From Saprospiraceae bacterium (lineage in GTDB: Bacteria > Bacteroidota > Bacteroidia > Chitinophagales > Saprospiraceae): a DNA stretch of 64,000 nt. Below are positions 1 through 8,768 of the stretch, piece after piece. Every line of letters begins with the position of its first letter. Position 1 is the first letter of the stretch. A program made the translations under genes and the position numbers. Below the pieces are notes generated by a model, which saw only the letters and a list, made by a program, of their open reading frames with translations, had not been told where the DNA came from and ran no database searches. The stretch covers positions 1 to 64,000 of the forward strand of contig JADJYH010000016.1 in assembly GCA_016719855.1 (NCBI GenBank). Direction: 5' to 3'.

Positions 1-29
1 CCAAAGGAACAGCCCTGGTTTCGATTAAC

Positions 30-1266
30 CTTGTTAATCAAAATAAATGACGCTCCAAAGGTAGCAAAATCCGGCGTTCTAGCAGTCAAAAACGGCATTT
101 TCCGGTCGCTCCGCCCGCTCCCTTTTATGTAAAGCCTCTTTTCCATTCTGGCAAGAATATCGTGCTACACTTCGCTTGCGCCTTCGCTGGGGGGCGGGCG
201 CAGCTTCGTTCCGCAAATCCCCGCCGCAGCTTTATGGTTTGGCCGCCACTCCGTTCTGGCGATGAAAGTGGCATTGTGTTCAATGAGGCTCCGCTTCGCT
301 CTACCCACACTATCGCATCCCCGCCCCGACGCACGGGGCTTTTGTTTGCGCCGTTCAGCCCACTTGCGCATTATCAAGCTCCGCTGGCGCTCTGCTTTCA
401 AAGACGAATTTGCAGTTCGATAAAGCTCCGCAACATGACATTCAGCGGTATTCGTGGTTTGATTTGCTTTGGCATTTAAGTGGCTTTTGCGGGGTTCGGC
501 AGGCTCTATTTTGCTTGCTTTTAGGTCAGTTTTTTTAAAAAATATTTTTACAATCATTTGATTTTCAGTTGTTTATATTCATTTTATCGTTGTATCTTGT
601 AGGAGTTAATCAAATAAATGACACCACATCCAGTATCCGCCCATCGTTGGCGCTTTCGTCTTTTTCTTCCTTTGGGGTGGGTGGCAGTCGCCGCCCTTCC
701 CCTTGTTCTGGTGCCGCCGCCGCTGCTTTTGTCGCCTCGCTCCGTGGTGCGGGTATCCCGGCTTCTTCGGTTTTTACTTCCTGCGGTGCGGGTGCGCCGT
801 CGCTGGTGGCGGCTTCCTTTCCTGGTTGCCAGTTTTTCAGTGCCGCTGCTCCCGCTTTTTGTGGCTTGGGCAGCCGTGCCTTTGCTGCCCGTGCTGCTGC
901 CTTGGTTCGGGCTTTGGCGGCTTCGCCTTCACCGCTTTGGGTCTGCTTTCCGGGTAGGGCTTGCCCGGCAGGTGTTGCTCCCCGCCGCTCCTGGGCCTCT
1001 TGCGGCTCTGGTTCTTGGTCCGAGTGCGCCCTTGCCGCTGGTTTTGGTGTCCCGGTGCTGGTGTTCCTTCCGGTTGGCGTTGTGCCTCCTTCGGGGTGGG
1101 GCAGTTGGTCGGGTTTGGGCGGTGGCTGGTGGTTCCTGCCCGCTTTTAATGCCCGTCTTTTTTGATAATTTGAAGATAAAAAAATGTATTTAAACACTTG
1201 ACAATCAGTTGTTTAATTCAAACATTCTGTTTATCTTTAGGTATTGTTAATCACAAAATAAATGAC
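30..1266. repeat. Three A+T-rich leader copies with GC-rich gene-poor blocks between
   Basis: A core resembling GTTAATCAAAATAAATGAC occurs at 33-51, 605-622 and 1246-1266. Copies 2 and 3 also share CAGTTGTTTA at 566-575 and 1206-1215, at almost the same distance (39 and 40 bases) from the core, so about 60 bases are related. Copy 1 may be cut by the window edge. Between the copies lie GC-rich, A-poor blocks (about 60-480 and 640-1160) in which several frames are open at once, which follows from composition and is weak evidence for genes. One minus-strand frame (1197 to 610, 195 codons) would give a Pro/Ala/Lys/Glu-rich, probably disordered protein; I cannot confirm it. The third copy directly precedes the small gene at 1270, which suggests these are promoter or leader segments. 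Confidence 0.5.
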
Positions 1267-1269
1267 AAA

Positions 1270-1584
1270 ATGACAAGCACAACTTACCTCGCACAAAGCG
1301 TTGAAGCTGCCCGTATAGCTTCAGCCGAGCGGCAGATGGAGTCGCCCCATTCCATCGAGTTTCCTTTTGACATCGAGCCAGTTTTCAAGAATTTCCATGT
1401 CTATTTGCCGCCGCCATATTTCTTCGCCGAGATTGATTGCCCCGGCGCTGTGAAGGAATGGGGCTTGAAGTTCGTCCGCTTCATCTTTTCCTCCGGCAAT
1501 GGTCATTACTCCGTTCAGGCGTCGCATTGGGCTACCGCTGCCCAGGTCGCCGAAGAATTGGAGGGTTTGATGCTCCCGTTTTAG
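1270..1584 (+). CDS. Small hypothetical protein of the accessory region
   Basis: This is a 104-codon frame. I chose the ATG at 1270 rather than an upstream start because 1198-1269 is the A+T-rich repeated leader. The product is acidic with an aromatic middle (PYFFAEIDCPGAVKEWGLKF) and no signal peptide or membrane segment. I do not recognise a family. It lies upstream of two other accessory genes on the same strand (1787 and 2591) and is the only ordinary-looking gene that directly follows one of the leader repeats. About 200 bases separate it from the next gene, so common transcription is possible but not shown. Confidence 0.5.
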   Translation: MTSTTYLAQSVEAARIASAERQMESPHSIEFPFDIEPVFKNFHVYLPPPYFFAEIDCPGAVKEWGLKFVRFIFSSGNGHYSVQASHWATAAQVAEELEGLMLPF

Positions 1585-1786
1585 TGTTCCGTTTTTTTCC
1601 TACTGCGCAGTTAGTTCAGGCTTAGTTTTCGGTAGAAATTCCTTTGAGAAATAGCCTTTCCCGTTGGGGATAAATCTGAAAGAGAAACCGCTTTTCCCTC
1701 CCTGTGCGGCAACAGGTTGGGCAGGGGGTGCAGCATCCCGGTCAAACACTGCACGCTTTTCAAAAACAATTTAACTTTATTTTACT

Positions 1787-2434
1787 ATGAAAAATCTGCT
1801 CCCGATTTCAGACATCAAGAAACTCGAAACCCTCGAAACCCGCTACATGCCCGGCAATCCCCGTTCCTACCGCCTCGACCTCGGAAAAGGCGTCCTGAAC
1901 CTCGAAGGACGGCAACAGGTCACCAAGCCCGGCGAGACGTTCAAGGTCATCCCCGTTGCCTTTCGTTGCCTGGAGGATGGGCTTTTCGGTCAGCCCGTCA
2001 AGAAATGGTGCGAAGTGTACTTTGTGAACGAGGAAGGACACGTCGGCGTGTTCATGTTCCACGGGTTCAGCGTCCAGAACCTGAGCGAGGCGGCCCGTGA
2101 CCTTTTCTACGAAAAACGGGGCTTGTGCGAGGTTCTTTGGACGGTGAAGCTGGAGAAGAAAACCAACAAAGAAGGCGCTCCCTACTTCATGGCTTTCTTC
2201 GATTTCACGCCGCTCCCAAAAAAGGACCTCGAAAAGCAGCGCCAACTCGTCCAGGACATCGAAGCCACCCATTTCCACATCTACCGCTCCGATACGATGG
2301 AAGCCAAGACGCTCTTTGCCGAGAATTACAGTACCCACCTGGAGCCGACCCGTGCCGAAGTTGAAGCTGAAAAGGAACGGCAAACCGCCCTTCTGACGGA
2401 GTTCACACCGAAGGAGGAAAGAAAGGCAGCCTGA
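1787..2434 (+). CDS. Hypothetical protein next to ArdC
   Basis: This is a 215-aa soluble protein of normal coding composition. The ATG at 1787 follows an A+T-rich stretch (1765-1786). The N-terminal half contains conserved-looking hydrophobic and Gly positions (YRLDLGKGVLNLEGRQQV), the middle is rich in Phe/Tyr, and the C-terminal 40 residues are charged and probably helical (about residues 175-215). I recognise no catalytic motif. The gene precedes the ArdC-type gene by about 155 bases on the same strand, so a role in the same mobile element is likely by position only. The family is not identified. Confidence 0.65.
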   Translation: MKNLLPISDIKKLETLETRYMPGNPRSYRLDLGKGVLNLEGRQQVTKPGETFKVIPVAFRCLEDGLFGQPVKKWCEVYFVNEEGHVGVFMFHGFSVQNLSEAARDLFYEKRGLCEVLWTVKLEKKTNKEGAPYFMAFFDFTPLPKKDLEKQRQLVQDIEATHFHIYRSDTMEAKTLFAENYSTHLEPTRAEVEAEKERQTALLTEFTPKEERKAA

Positions 2435-2590
2435 AAATAAGTTGTCATTTGTCCATCCTCGCCCCCGGCTGAAAGGTCGGGGGCATTTCCAACATCAAAT
2501 TTTTAAATCGAAAGGCAGCCTTCTCCAAAGGAGTCCTTCGGACCGGCTTCTGGAAGGACGGGGGCTGCTTTGTCAAAAATCAACCAAGCC

Positions 2591-3474
2591 ATGAAAAAGG
2601 ATAAATTTGAAGAAATGACCGCCCGCATCATTTCACAGCTTGAAAAAGGCGTTGTTCCGTGGCGTCGCACCTGGAACCAAATTGTGATGGGCGCAGCCCG
2701 CAACCATTTCACGGGCTATGTTTATCGGGGCATTAACCGTTTCATACTCGATGGCTTTGAGGTGCCACGTTTTGCCACCTTTCACCAAATCAGCGGAGCA
2801 GGACACCGGGTCAAAAAGGGGCAAAATCCCTCCCCATCTATTTCTGGAAAATGCTCTTTTTCGATGCCGACGGAAAGCGGGTAGAGACGAAAAAGGAGGC
2901 GGAAAAAGTCGTGCCTTTCGTCTCCGAGTACCGGGTTTTCAACGTCCTCGACATAGAGGGCTTCACGGCTGAAATGTTCCGGGAGGAAAAGCCCGAAGCC
3001 ATCCCCGCCCGGATTGAGGAATGTGAAGCCATCCTTTCCGGCAACCCGCACGAAGTCACAAAAGGCGAACCCGCCTACTCGCCCCTGTTCGACAAACTGT
3101 TCATGCCCGACCTCGCCGAATTTGAAAGCCCGGAGAAATATTACCACACCTATTTCCACGAGTTGAGCCACTGGACGGGGCATTCCTCCCGCCTCAACCG
3201 GGAAATCAGGAACTCGTTTGGCTCTGAAAAGTACAGCCGGGAAGAACTCGTTGCCGAAATGTCCGCCTCGTTCCTCGCCGCCCATTGCGGCATCGTCGTC
3301 GAGGACTTGGTGGAGAACACCGCCGCCTACCTGCAATCCTGGATAAATGCCCTGCACGGCGACGCCCGCCTCCTGATGACCGCCGCCAGCGCCGCCGAGA
3401 AAGCCGCCAATTTCCTGCTCAAAACCGAGGCAAAGGAGGTCGAAATCACCGAAGAAATGCGGCAAGCCGCATGA
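2591..3474 (+). pseudogene. ardC: ArdC-type antirestriction/ssDNA-binding protein with zinc-peptidase domain, frameshifted
   Basis: ArdC proteins are carried by plasmids and conjugative elements. They bind single-stranded DNA and protect incoming DNA from restriction. The first frame (ATG at 2591, preferred to the TTG at 2570) encodes the N-terminal ArdC domain: MKKDKFEEMTARI, then PWRRTW and a Tyr/Gly/Asn-rich segment. At 2812-2818 the reading frame must move by -1, after which the text continues as KSLPIYFWKMLFFDADGKR and on to the C-terminal metallopeptidase domain with the zinc motif HELSH (in FHELSHWTGH). The full length would be about 294 aa, normal for the family. The break lies at C-AAA-AAG-GGG, so it may be a lost base in a homopolymer, a sequencing error, or less likely programmed slippage. 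Neighbours are accessory genes. Confidence 0.8.
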
Positions 3475-4549
3475 AAGATAACGAAGTGAAGGCAGCCAGT
3501 TTTCCGACTGCCTTCACCACTTTTTTGTCATCCTCGCAGAGGACCTCTCCCACCCAGCGCAGCGGTGTGGCAATCGGAAGACACCCAACGCTTCACCCCA
3601 AAGCACTGCCGCAGCCAGTTCTGCAAGCCCGTTCGTTTCCCTCCCAGCCTTGCAGCCCAGGCAGCCGCAGCGCCCCCGCAGCAGGCACAGCGCCGCCGTT
3701 TCACTGCACATGGTTCCGTTTCACTTCGCCGCTGTCCCTGCTTTTCAGCCACCCGCCGATTGCCACGCACCAGTTTGTCCCACCCGAAAACTTGCCAACC
3801 GCACGGCCAAGCCAGCCCCGCAGCCTTTTTGGGGCAACCCGCCGACCATTGCTCCCGGCAGCGGCGCTGTCCCCGCACTTGTCCCCTCGCAGCAGTAGCA
3901 GCGTCACCTCCGTGCCTCCGGCGACGCTGCCACTGCTTTTTGCCAACGCGCCCACACCCGCCAAGAAATCCCGCCCAGTAAAGCGGAGTGGAAAACGGAT
4001 GCCCAACACAATCCCAAGCGGCTGCCGCAGCCAGTCCTGCAAGCCTGCTCGTGCCTCTCTTGCCTTGCAGCCCAGGCAGCCGCAGCCGCCCCGCAGCAGG
4101 CGCAGCGCCGCCGTTTCACTTCACATGGTTCCGTTTCACTTTGGCGCTGCCCCTGCTTTTCTGCCCTGCTTCCGCCAACGCAACCGTTTTCCACGACTTG
4201 GTTTGTCCCACCCGTTTGAAGAATGCCTCCATCACCCCACCCACCCATTTCAGCGGTGTGAAAAACAGCCCCAAAGCCCAAAGCCAAAGCGCCCGATGCA
4301 AGCTGTCGCTTCCCGCTTCACTGGCAAGCCTCAGCCAGCATCCGGCACCCGCAGCAGGAGTAGCCACAGTCATATCACTTCGCACGGCTGCGTTTATGGC
4401 TGTGACTACCCCTGCTTTCTTGCCCAAACATGGCAAAGGCTGGCTGTTTTTCACAGCATAGTTTGCCCCGTCAACCCACAATAAAATCCCGAAAAATGGT
4501 GCTATCTTAGCATTTTGAAACACCATTTTTCCAAAAAAATAACTCACAA
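3475..4549. repeat. GC-rich non-coding block with a long direct repeat
   Basis: There is no convincing gene in these 1,075 bases. Two imperfect copies of about 190 bases lie at 3605-3785 and 4022-4213, a period of about 417 bases. Shared landmarks are CTGCCGCAGCCAGT at the start, a CGCCGCCGTTTCACT run followed by CACATGGTTCCGTTTCACTT, and GTTTGTCCCACCCG at the end. A weaker third relative starts near 4240 (CAGCGGTGTG, also seen at 3561). Several frames stay open across the block, including a 399-codon one, but they are Arg/Pro/Ser-rich and follow from base composition. The block separates the ArdC gene from the Schlafen-like gene and resembles the GC-rich blocks in the first 1.2 kb in composition. 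Confidence 0.6.
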
Positions 4550-5830
4550 ATGCTTGAAAACGAGCAAATTGAAAAGAAATCACTCCTTGTATTGACGAAA
4601 GCCAGCCCCGATTGGGACGAACTGGCCAAGGACTGCGTTTGCTTCGCCAATGCACAAGGTGGTCGCATCTTCTTTGGCATCGAGGACAAAGCCAGTCTGC
4701 CCGAACCGACGCAGCGAATTCCAGCCTTGTTGCCAGCTCGTTTGGCAAAAGAAGTGCAGCAACGCACGCTCAATGTCAGCGTCGTCCCTCAAATTAAAAC
4801 GGCTGATAATGGTGGTGAATTCATCGAACTGTTGGTGCAACGGAGCGCCACTTCTATTGCTGGCACTTCCAATGGCAGGTACTATGTCAGGGTAAGCGAT
4901 GAATGCAAGCCGCTTTTGCCGGACGAATTGAGCCGCCTGTTGGTGGACAAAAACGCCTTCACTTGGGAAACACAGCCCTTTCGCAAGGTCGGAAAAGAGG
5001 ATGCCGACCCAAAGAAACTATCGGATTTCATCAATGACGTTCGACACTCCAATAGGGTCAGCGCCTTTGTTAGAGACAAAACGGCAGACGAACTGCTTGA
5101 ATATTATTTTCTCGTTTCAGGCGAATACTTGACCAACCTCGGCGCTCTTTGGATTGGCAAACGGGAGCATCGGGCCAACCTGCTTTATGCACCAATCATT
5201 CAGTTTATCAAGTACGATGAAAATGAGCAGAAAGTCCGCAAAAGGATGTGGGACGATTACGAGCTGAACCCGAAGGAACTCATCCAGTCTGTGTGGCACG
5301 AAATCCCTGAATGGCAGGACGGAATCGAAATCCCTGATGGGATTTTTCGGAAAACCGTTGCCAACTACGATGAAGTGGTGGTGCGTGAGTTGCTGGCAAA
5401 TGCCCTTGTCCACCGTCCGTACACCATCCGTGGCGACCTTTTCATCAACCTATATAATGACCGGATGGAAGTTCATAACCCAGGATTACTGCCATTGGGG
5501 GTCACACCTCAAAACATCCTGCACAAGTCCGTCATGCGCAACCCTTTGCGGGAGAACGACAACCTCAAAGACTGGTTGGGCAAACTGACCGATTTGGGCT
5601 TGGTGAAAACGAGGGGGAAAACAAAGGGTACTGTCTATTTCGTCAACCCTGTTTTGTTGAAGAAACTGGACTTCCGGGGGTTGATGAACCTGAAAAACAT
5701 CGAACCCATAAGGTTGCGAGAGCTTATTCGGCAGATTCTCACCAATTACGGTGACTGCTCCATTTCGGATATTCAAGACAGGGTGGGCAAGGAAATTACC
5801 AAACCGCATCACGTGAACTGGATTTCCTAG
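4550..5830 (+). CDS. Schlafen AlbA_2-domain putative DNA-binding/ATPase-like protein, 3' end damaged
   Basis: This is a 426-aa protein. Residues about 10-125 match the AlbA_2 (Schlafen-type) domain: NAQGGRIFFGIED, then NGRYYVRVSDECKPLLPDEL. Residues about 255-330 match the ATPase-like C-terminal part common in this family (VVVRELLANALVHRPY, then NDRMEVHNPGLLPLGVTPQN). The family is often annotated as a RecG-like or divergent AAA protein and is frequent in mobile and defence regions; its biochemical role is not settled. The 3' end looks damaged. After the stop at 5828-5830 other frames continue with coding-like text (ELDFLDNEASFDL, then GDKRWRRYSIVQNEVK to about 5904), so about 25 residues are probably lost to two single-base changes. 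The stretch between the two domains is also shorter than I expect. Confidence 0.75.
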   Translation: MLENEQIEKKSLLVLTKASPDWDELAKDCVCFANAQGGRIFFGIEDKASLPEPTQRIPALLPARLAKEVQQRTLNVSVVPQIKTADNGGEFIELLVQRSATSIAGTSNGRYYVRVSDECKPLLPDELSRLLVDKNAFTWETQPFRKVGKEDADPKKLSDFINDVRHSNRVSAFVRDKTADELLEYYFLVSGEYLTNLGALWIGKREHRANLLYAPIIQFIKYDENEQKVRKRMWDDYELNPKELIQSVWHEIPEWQDGIEIPDGIFRKTVANYDEVVVRELLANALVHRPYTIRGDLFINLYNDRMEVHNPGLLPLGVTPQNILHKSVMRNPLRENDNLKDWLGKLTDLGLVKTRGKTKGTVYFVNPVLLKKLDFRGLMNLKNIEPIRLRELIRQILTNYGDCSISDIQDRVGKEITKPHHVNWIS

Positions 5831-6182
5831 ACAACGAGGCGAGTTTTGACCTATGGTGATAAACGCTGGCGGCGTTATTCTATCGTCCAAAATGAGGTTA
5901 AATAATGGCGTTTTTGGCGATAAATCATTAGAAAATGTCAATATAATCACAACACATTGATAATCAATCATTTCTATCTCCATTTTTCGCTCAAAAAAAG
6001 TCTGGATTTTCATAGCTTTAACATAGAATGCCTCCCAAAGGCTTAAATCCTAAACTCCACCCAAAGCGGATAATGGTGTGAAATGCGGAAGGAACTAAGT
6101 TTTGGAGGTTTCAGAGGCATAGTTGACTCCTATTTGTCCGCAGCATAAGGCATATTTGATTGCACCTTTCAGGCTGCGCAAC

Positions 6183-6211
6183 AAAAAAGCCCAGGCTCAT
6201 CACCCAGGCTT
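6183..6211 (-). terminator. Rho-independent terminator of the 75-aa gene
   Basis: Read on the minus strand, AAGCCTGGGT pairs with AGCCTGGGCTT (with three G-T wobbles) around a five-base loop, followed by TTTTTT. It lies about 40 bases after the stop of the gene at 6248. Confidence 0.6.
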
Positions 6212-6216
6212 CAAAA

Positions 6217-6242
6217 ATAATCCCATGAACATATCCAAAAAC
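6217..6242. repeat. Copy A of the ATAATCCCATGAACAT motif
   Basis: This 26-base segment is identical to 43912-43937, 37.7 kb away. It lies between the 75-aa gene and its terminator (minus strand). On the plus strand it contains an ATG at 6225. See the entries at 43912-44346 for the other copies. Confidence 0.7.
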
Positions 6243-6247
6243 ACTCT

Positions 6248-6475
6248 CTACTCGTCGCCACCTTTCACTGCCGTTTGGCTGACGCCCGCAGCTACCGAGC
6301 CAGCCAAAATCAGTGCTTTTGCGGCGACCAATAACCAAGCGGGAAGCGCAACTGGTGCAGCAACCAAAGTGCCGCCGAGCGCTCCGAGGACAAGCCCCCA
6401 ATTGCGGATGGTCTTGAAGAATTTCGGAGTTGGAGCGACAACCCTCTCCGCCACAGACATTTTTTCAGTTTTCAT
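6248..6475 (-). CDS. Small membrane protein (75 aa), partner of the 266-aa gene
   Basis: The N-terminal 22 residues are polar. A basic stretch (FFKTIRNW) leads into a Gly/Ala-rich hydrophobic region (about residues 27-70, GALGGTLVAAPVALPAWLL and a second segment), enough for two short membrane helices. The tail is acidic. I recall similar small proteins in Bacteroidota with a KTIRNW-Gly-rich core, of unknown function. It follows the 266-aa gene on the same strand after 100 bases and is closed by the terminator at 6183-6211, so the two are probably cotranscribed. No function is proposed. Confidence 0.7.
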   Translation of the reverse strand: MKTEKMSVAERVVAPTPKFFKTIRNWGLVLGALGGTLVAAPVALPAWLLVAAKALILAGSVAAGVSQTAVKGGDE

Positions 6476-6575
6476 AAGCCGATGAATTTTGATTTGATGA
6501 AAAAGGGCATGAGCCTTGCCGCCCCATGCCCCGGATAAAACAATTTAGCAAACCGTACCCAAGCGGGTAGTAGAA

Positions 6576-7376
6576 TCAGAACACGTCCACCAACTGCATC
6601 GCATTGCCGGAGGCGAACAGGTAGTAGTTGTCGCCGACCTTCTGGAAGAATTCGACACCGACGGCGTTCAGCACGGCCACATCGGCGGACGGCTCCAGGT
6701 CGTTCAGGAGCTTCGCCTCAAGGCTGATGGCTTCAGTCGCCACCTTCACATCGAGGTAATCCGTGTAGGCCATTCCCGAAACACCGTTCTGGTCAGCCAC
6801 CTTCGGCTCATAAGCACTGGACTCTGCGTTGAACACATAGTCGGATATGGCCGATACGGCATTGAATAACCTGAAATGGGTCGCACCATTTGGCACGTTC
6901 AGGAAGTTTTGCGGCTGGAAAATCGGAACGGCGAGCGTCGAACCGATTCTCGCCGCCAGCGGTGTCAAGGTGAACGGAATCCGCAAAACGGAAGATAGCG
7001 ACAGCCTGGGGTCGAAATCCAGGCCTTCCAGGTACTGTGGAACTTGGGTGATGACAATCGCCCGCTGTACACGAGCCTCCGAACCATCCTCCAGGTTGAT
7101 TTTCTTGACGATGGCCATGAGCGTCCCGGTGAGCCGCCTGCTGAACATGTGCTTCAACGGGCTGAACGCCGTGCGGATGGCCTTGCCGACACTTGCACAG
7201 CCAGCAAACTCTGCCATGTTCTCCCTTGTCCGCTTGAACTCATCGCCCGTGAGCACCTGCTCCGCAGTCGGTCCGCCGACCATTCCTGCGAAGTAGCCCT
7301 TCTCGCCCTTGATTTTGAAATGCCGGACATCACCGATGGTACCGACATACTTGATTAGACCTTTTTGCCTTGCCAT
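6576..7376 (-). CDS. Conserved Bacteroidota hypothetical protein (MARQKG family)
   Basis: This 266-aa protein starts MARQKGLIKYVGTIGDVRHF. It belongs to a family I recall from many Bacteroidota genomes, often in several copies, with the N-terminal pattern MARQKG-I-GTIGD followed by RTRENMAEF and GKAIRTAF. It has no signal peptide, no membrane segment and no recognisable catalytic motif; the length is usual for the family. The C-terminal half is rich in beta-type hydrophobic residues. It is the first gene of a two-gene minus-strand unit with the 75-aa membrane protein. Its place between accessory genes and a tRNA, plus the multi-copy habit of the family, suggests an element-borne gene, but this is inference. 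Confidence 0.75.
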   Translation of the reverse strand: MARQKGLIKYVGTIGDVRHFKIKGEKGYFAGMVGGPTAEQVLTGDEFKRTRENMAEFAGCASVGKAIRTAFSPLKHMFSRRLTGTLMAIVKKINLEDGSEARVQRAIVITQVPQYLEGLDFDPRLSLSSVLRIPFTLTPLAARIGSTLAVPIFQPQNFLNVPNGATHFRLFNAVSAISDYVFNAESSAYEPKVADQNGVSGMAYTDYLDVKVATEAISLEAKLLNDLEPSADVAVLNAVGVEFFQKVGDNYYLFASGNAMQLVDVF

Positions 7377-7674
7377 AGCTTTACATTTTTGGTTAGAAAA
7401 AAACTGGAAATCAATTGCAAAGGTCGGTAGGGAATAGGGGTCGAGTCAAATTCATAATAGTGAGGCAACCAGCAAAAGGCACGGTAGGAATGAGGAAGGA
7501 AATGCTTAATTCGAAGGGAGGATGTTGGGTGGAAAGGTGTTTGAGCGAAATTTTCCTGCAAATCGAAGAAAGGCAGTGCAAGGGAAGGAAATTTTCAAAA
7601 TGTTGTACCTATGTTGTACCATTCAAAAAAAAGCCCCTGCAAATCATTGATTTACAAGGACTTAGATTTTGTTT

Positions 7675-7749
7675 TGGTAGTCCCGACGGGAATCGAACCC
7701 ATATCTAAGGTTTAGGAAACCTCCATTCTATCCGTTGAACTACGGGACC
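7675..7749 (-). tRNA. tRNA-Arg (anticodon CCT)
   Basis: Read on the minus strand the sequence starts GGTCCCG, which pairs with CGGGACT (one G-T pair). The anticodon stem GAGGT/ACCTT encloses the loop TTCCTAA with anticodon CCT. The T arm contains GGGTTCGATTCCC, and a CCA end is encoded. The gene stands at the border between the accessory region (1-7.6 kb) and more ordinary genes, and its 3' end faces the accessory region, the usual arrangement for integration into a tRNA gene. Confidence 0.95.
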
Positions 7750-7801
7750 GCTTCCGGGGCGCAAATTTACGCCGAAATCTGAATTTCCCAATCCATCTTT
7801 T

Positions 7802-8661
7802 TCAAATTAACTTCTTCAAGATGGAACGCACCGACCCAACGTACCCGCCACCGAACAGGTTCACATGCACCAGCAAGTAGTAAAGTTGATAAACTGGAAG
7901 CCGCTGCTCGAGTCCTGGGGCCAGCGGCCAAGCCTCCTCGTAGCTGCGGTAAAACGGGCGCTCAAAGCCGCCAAACAAGCGGCTCATGGCCAAGTCCATT
8001 TCCCGGTGGGCGTAGCTTACTGCCGGGTCAAAAACCACGGGATTGCCTTTTGTGTCGCACAGGAAGTCGCCGCTCCAAAGGTCGCCGTGGATGAGGGCGG
8101 GTGGCTCGGAGGGGCACAGTTCCGGTAGCAGTTTGAACAGTTGTTCAAACTGCTGAAAATCAACGGGTTGCAGTTGGTTTTTTTGCTTCGCAATGTCGAG
8201 TTGAGGCAATAGCCGCTCGTGGATGTAGAAGTCTGGCCAAGTGCTGTGCTGGCAGTTTTGCTGGCGCAATGAACCGATAAAATTATCCTGGCCGAGGCCA
8301 AAAGAGGGGGTGGAGCAGTTGCAAAGTGGCCAGGCGGCACCGAATTTCTCCCAAAAATCAGTGGTCGGAAGTCCGTTTCGATGTACTCCAACAGCAAGAA
8401 TCCACCTTCTGGGGTGTCGCCAAACCTATCACGGTGGGTGTTCGGATGGCATTGGCGGAGGCCAGCAGTGCCAGGCCAGCAGCTTCCGCCTCGAACATGC
8501 TGGCGGCAGTCGGTGCGGTGTTTGTTTTCAAAAAAAACTGGCCAGCGGAGGTGTCCAACAGGAGTGCCTGATTGATGTCGCCTCCAGTCACGGGACGGAT
8601 TGACCGGATGTCGGCACCAAGTATTTTCAAGGCATTTTTGCAGGATGGTGGAAGGTAGCAT
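7802..8661 (-). pseudogene. Fructosamine kinase family protein, broken by several frameshifts
   Basis: Fructosamine/ketosamine kinases phosphorylate sugar-amine adducts on proteins and are used in deglycation. From the ATG at 8661 the expected text can be followed only by changing frame about five times: MLPSTILQ, then NALKILGADIRSIRPVTGGDINQ, GQFFLKTN, GGFLLLEYIET, TDFWEKFG, FGLGQDNFIGS, and finally an intact C-terminal part with the kinase motifs ALIHGDLWSGDFLC and VVFDPAVSYAHREMDLAMS. The breaks lie near 8645, 8415, 8350, 8325 and 8300. The rebuilt length (about 286 aa) is normal. This is the densest cluster of indels in the window, so it is either real decay or a poor-quality patch. Confidence 0.8.
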
Positions 8662-8768
8662 GTTGTTGTTTGACGTTGAATCAAGCAGCGAGGTAGTGCT
8701 TGTTGCATCAAAAATACAAAGTTGTAGGAAGTCATTTTGTCAAAAAAACACCTCATGCCTTGACAACT

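Larger units (their letters stand above)
5831..6247. other. Spacer: damaged gene tail, terminator and repeated motif
   Basis: Up to about 5904 this spacer holds the out-of-frame tail of the Schlafen-like gene. Then come A+T-rich bases with no gene. At 6183-6211 there is a stem-loop which, read on the minus strand, ends in six T and so terminates the 75-aa gene at 6248. Directly beside it, at 6217-6242, lies one copy of the ATAATCCCATGAACAT motif that recurs at 43912, 44073, 44215 and 44323. Confidence 0.55.

Noticed and set aside
569..1193. Overlapping plus-strand frames of about 190 codons
   Set aside because: All frames of this A-poor block are open together, and the hydrophobic/Arg-rich products do not look like real proteins.
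3285..4484. A 399-codon frame through ardC's 3' end and the GC-rich block
   Set aside because: Arg/Pro/Ser-rich text without motifs, open because of composition, and it overlaps the clear metallopeptidase part of ardC.
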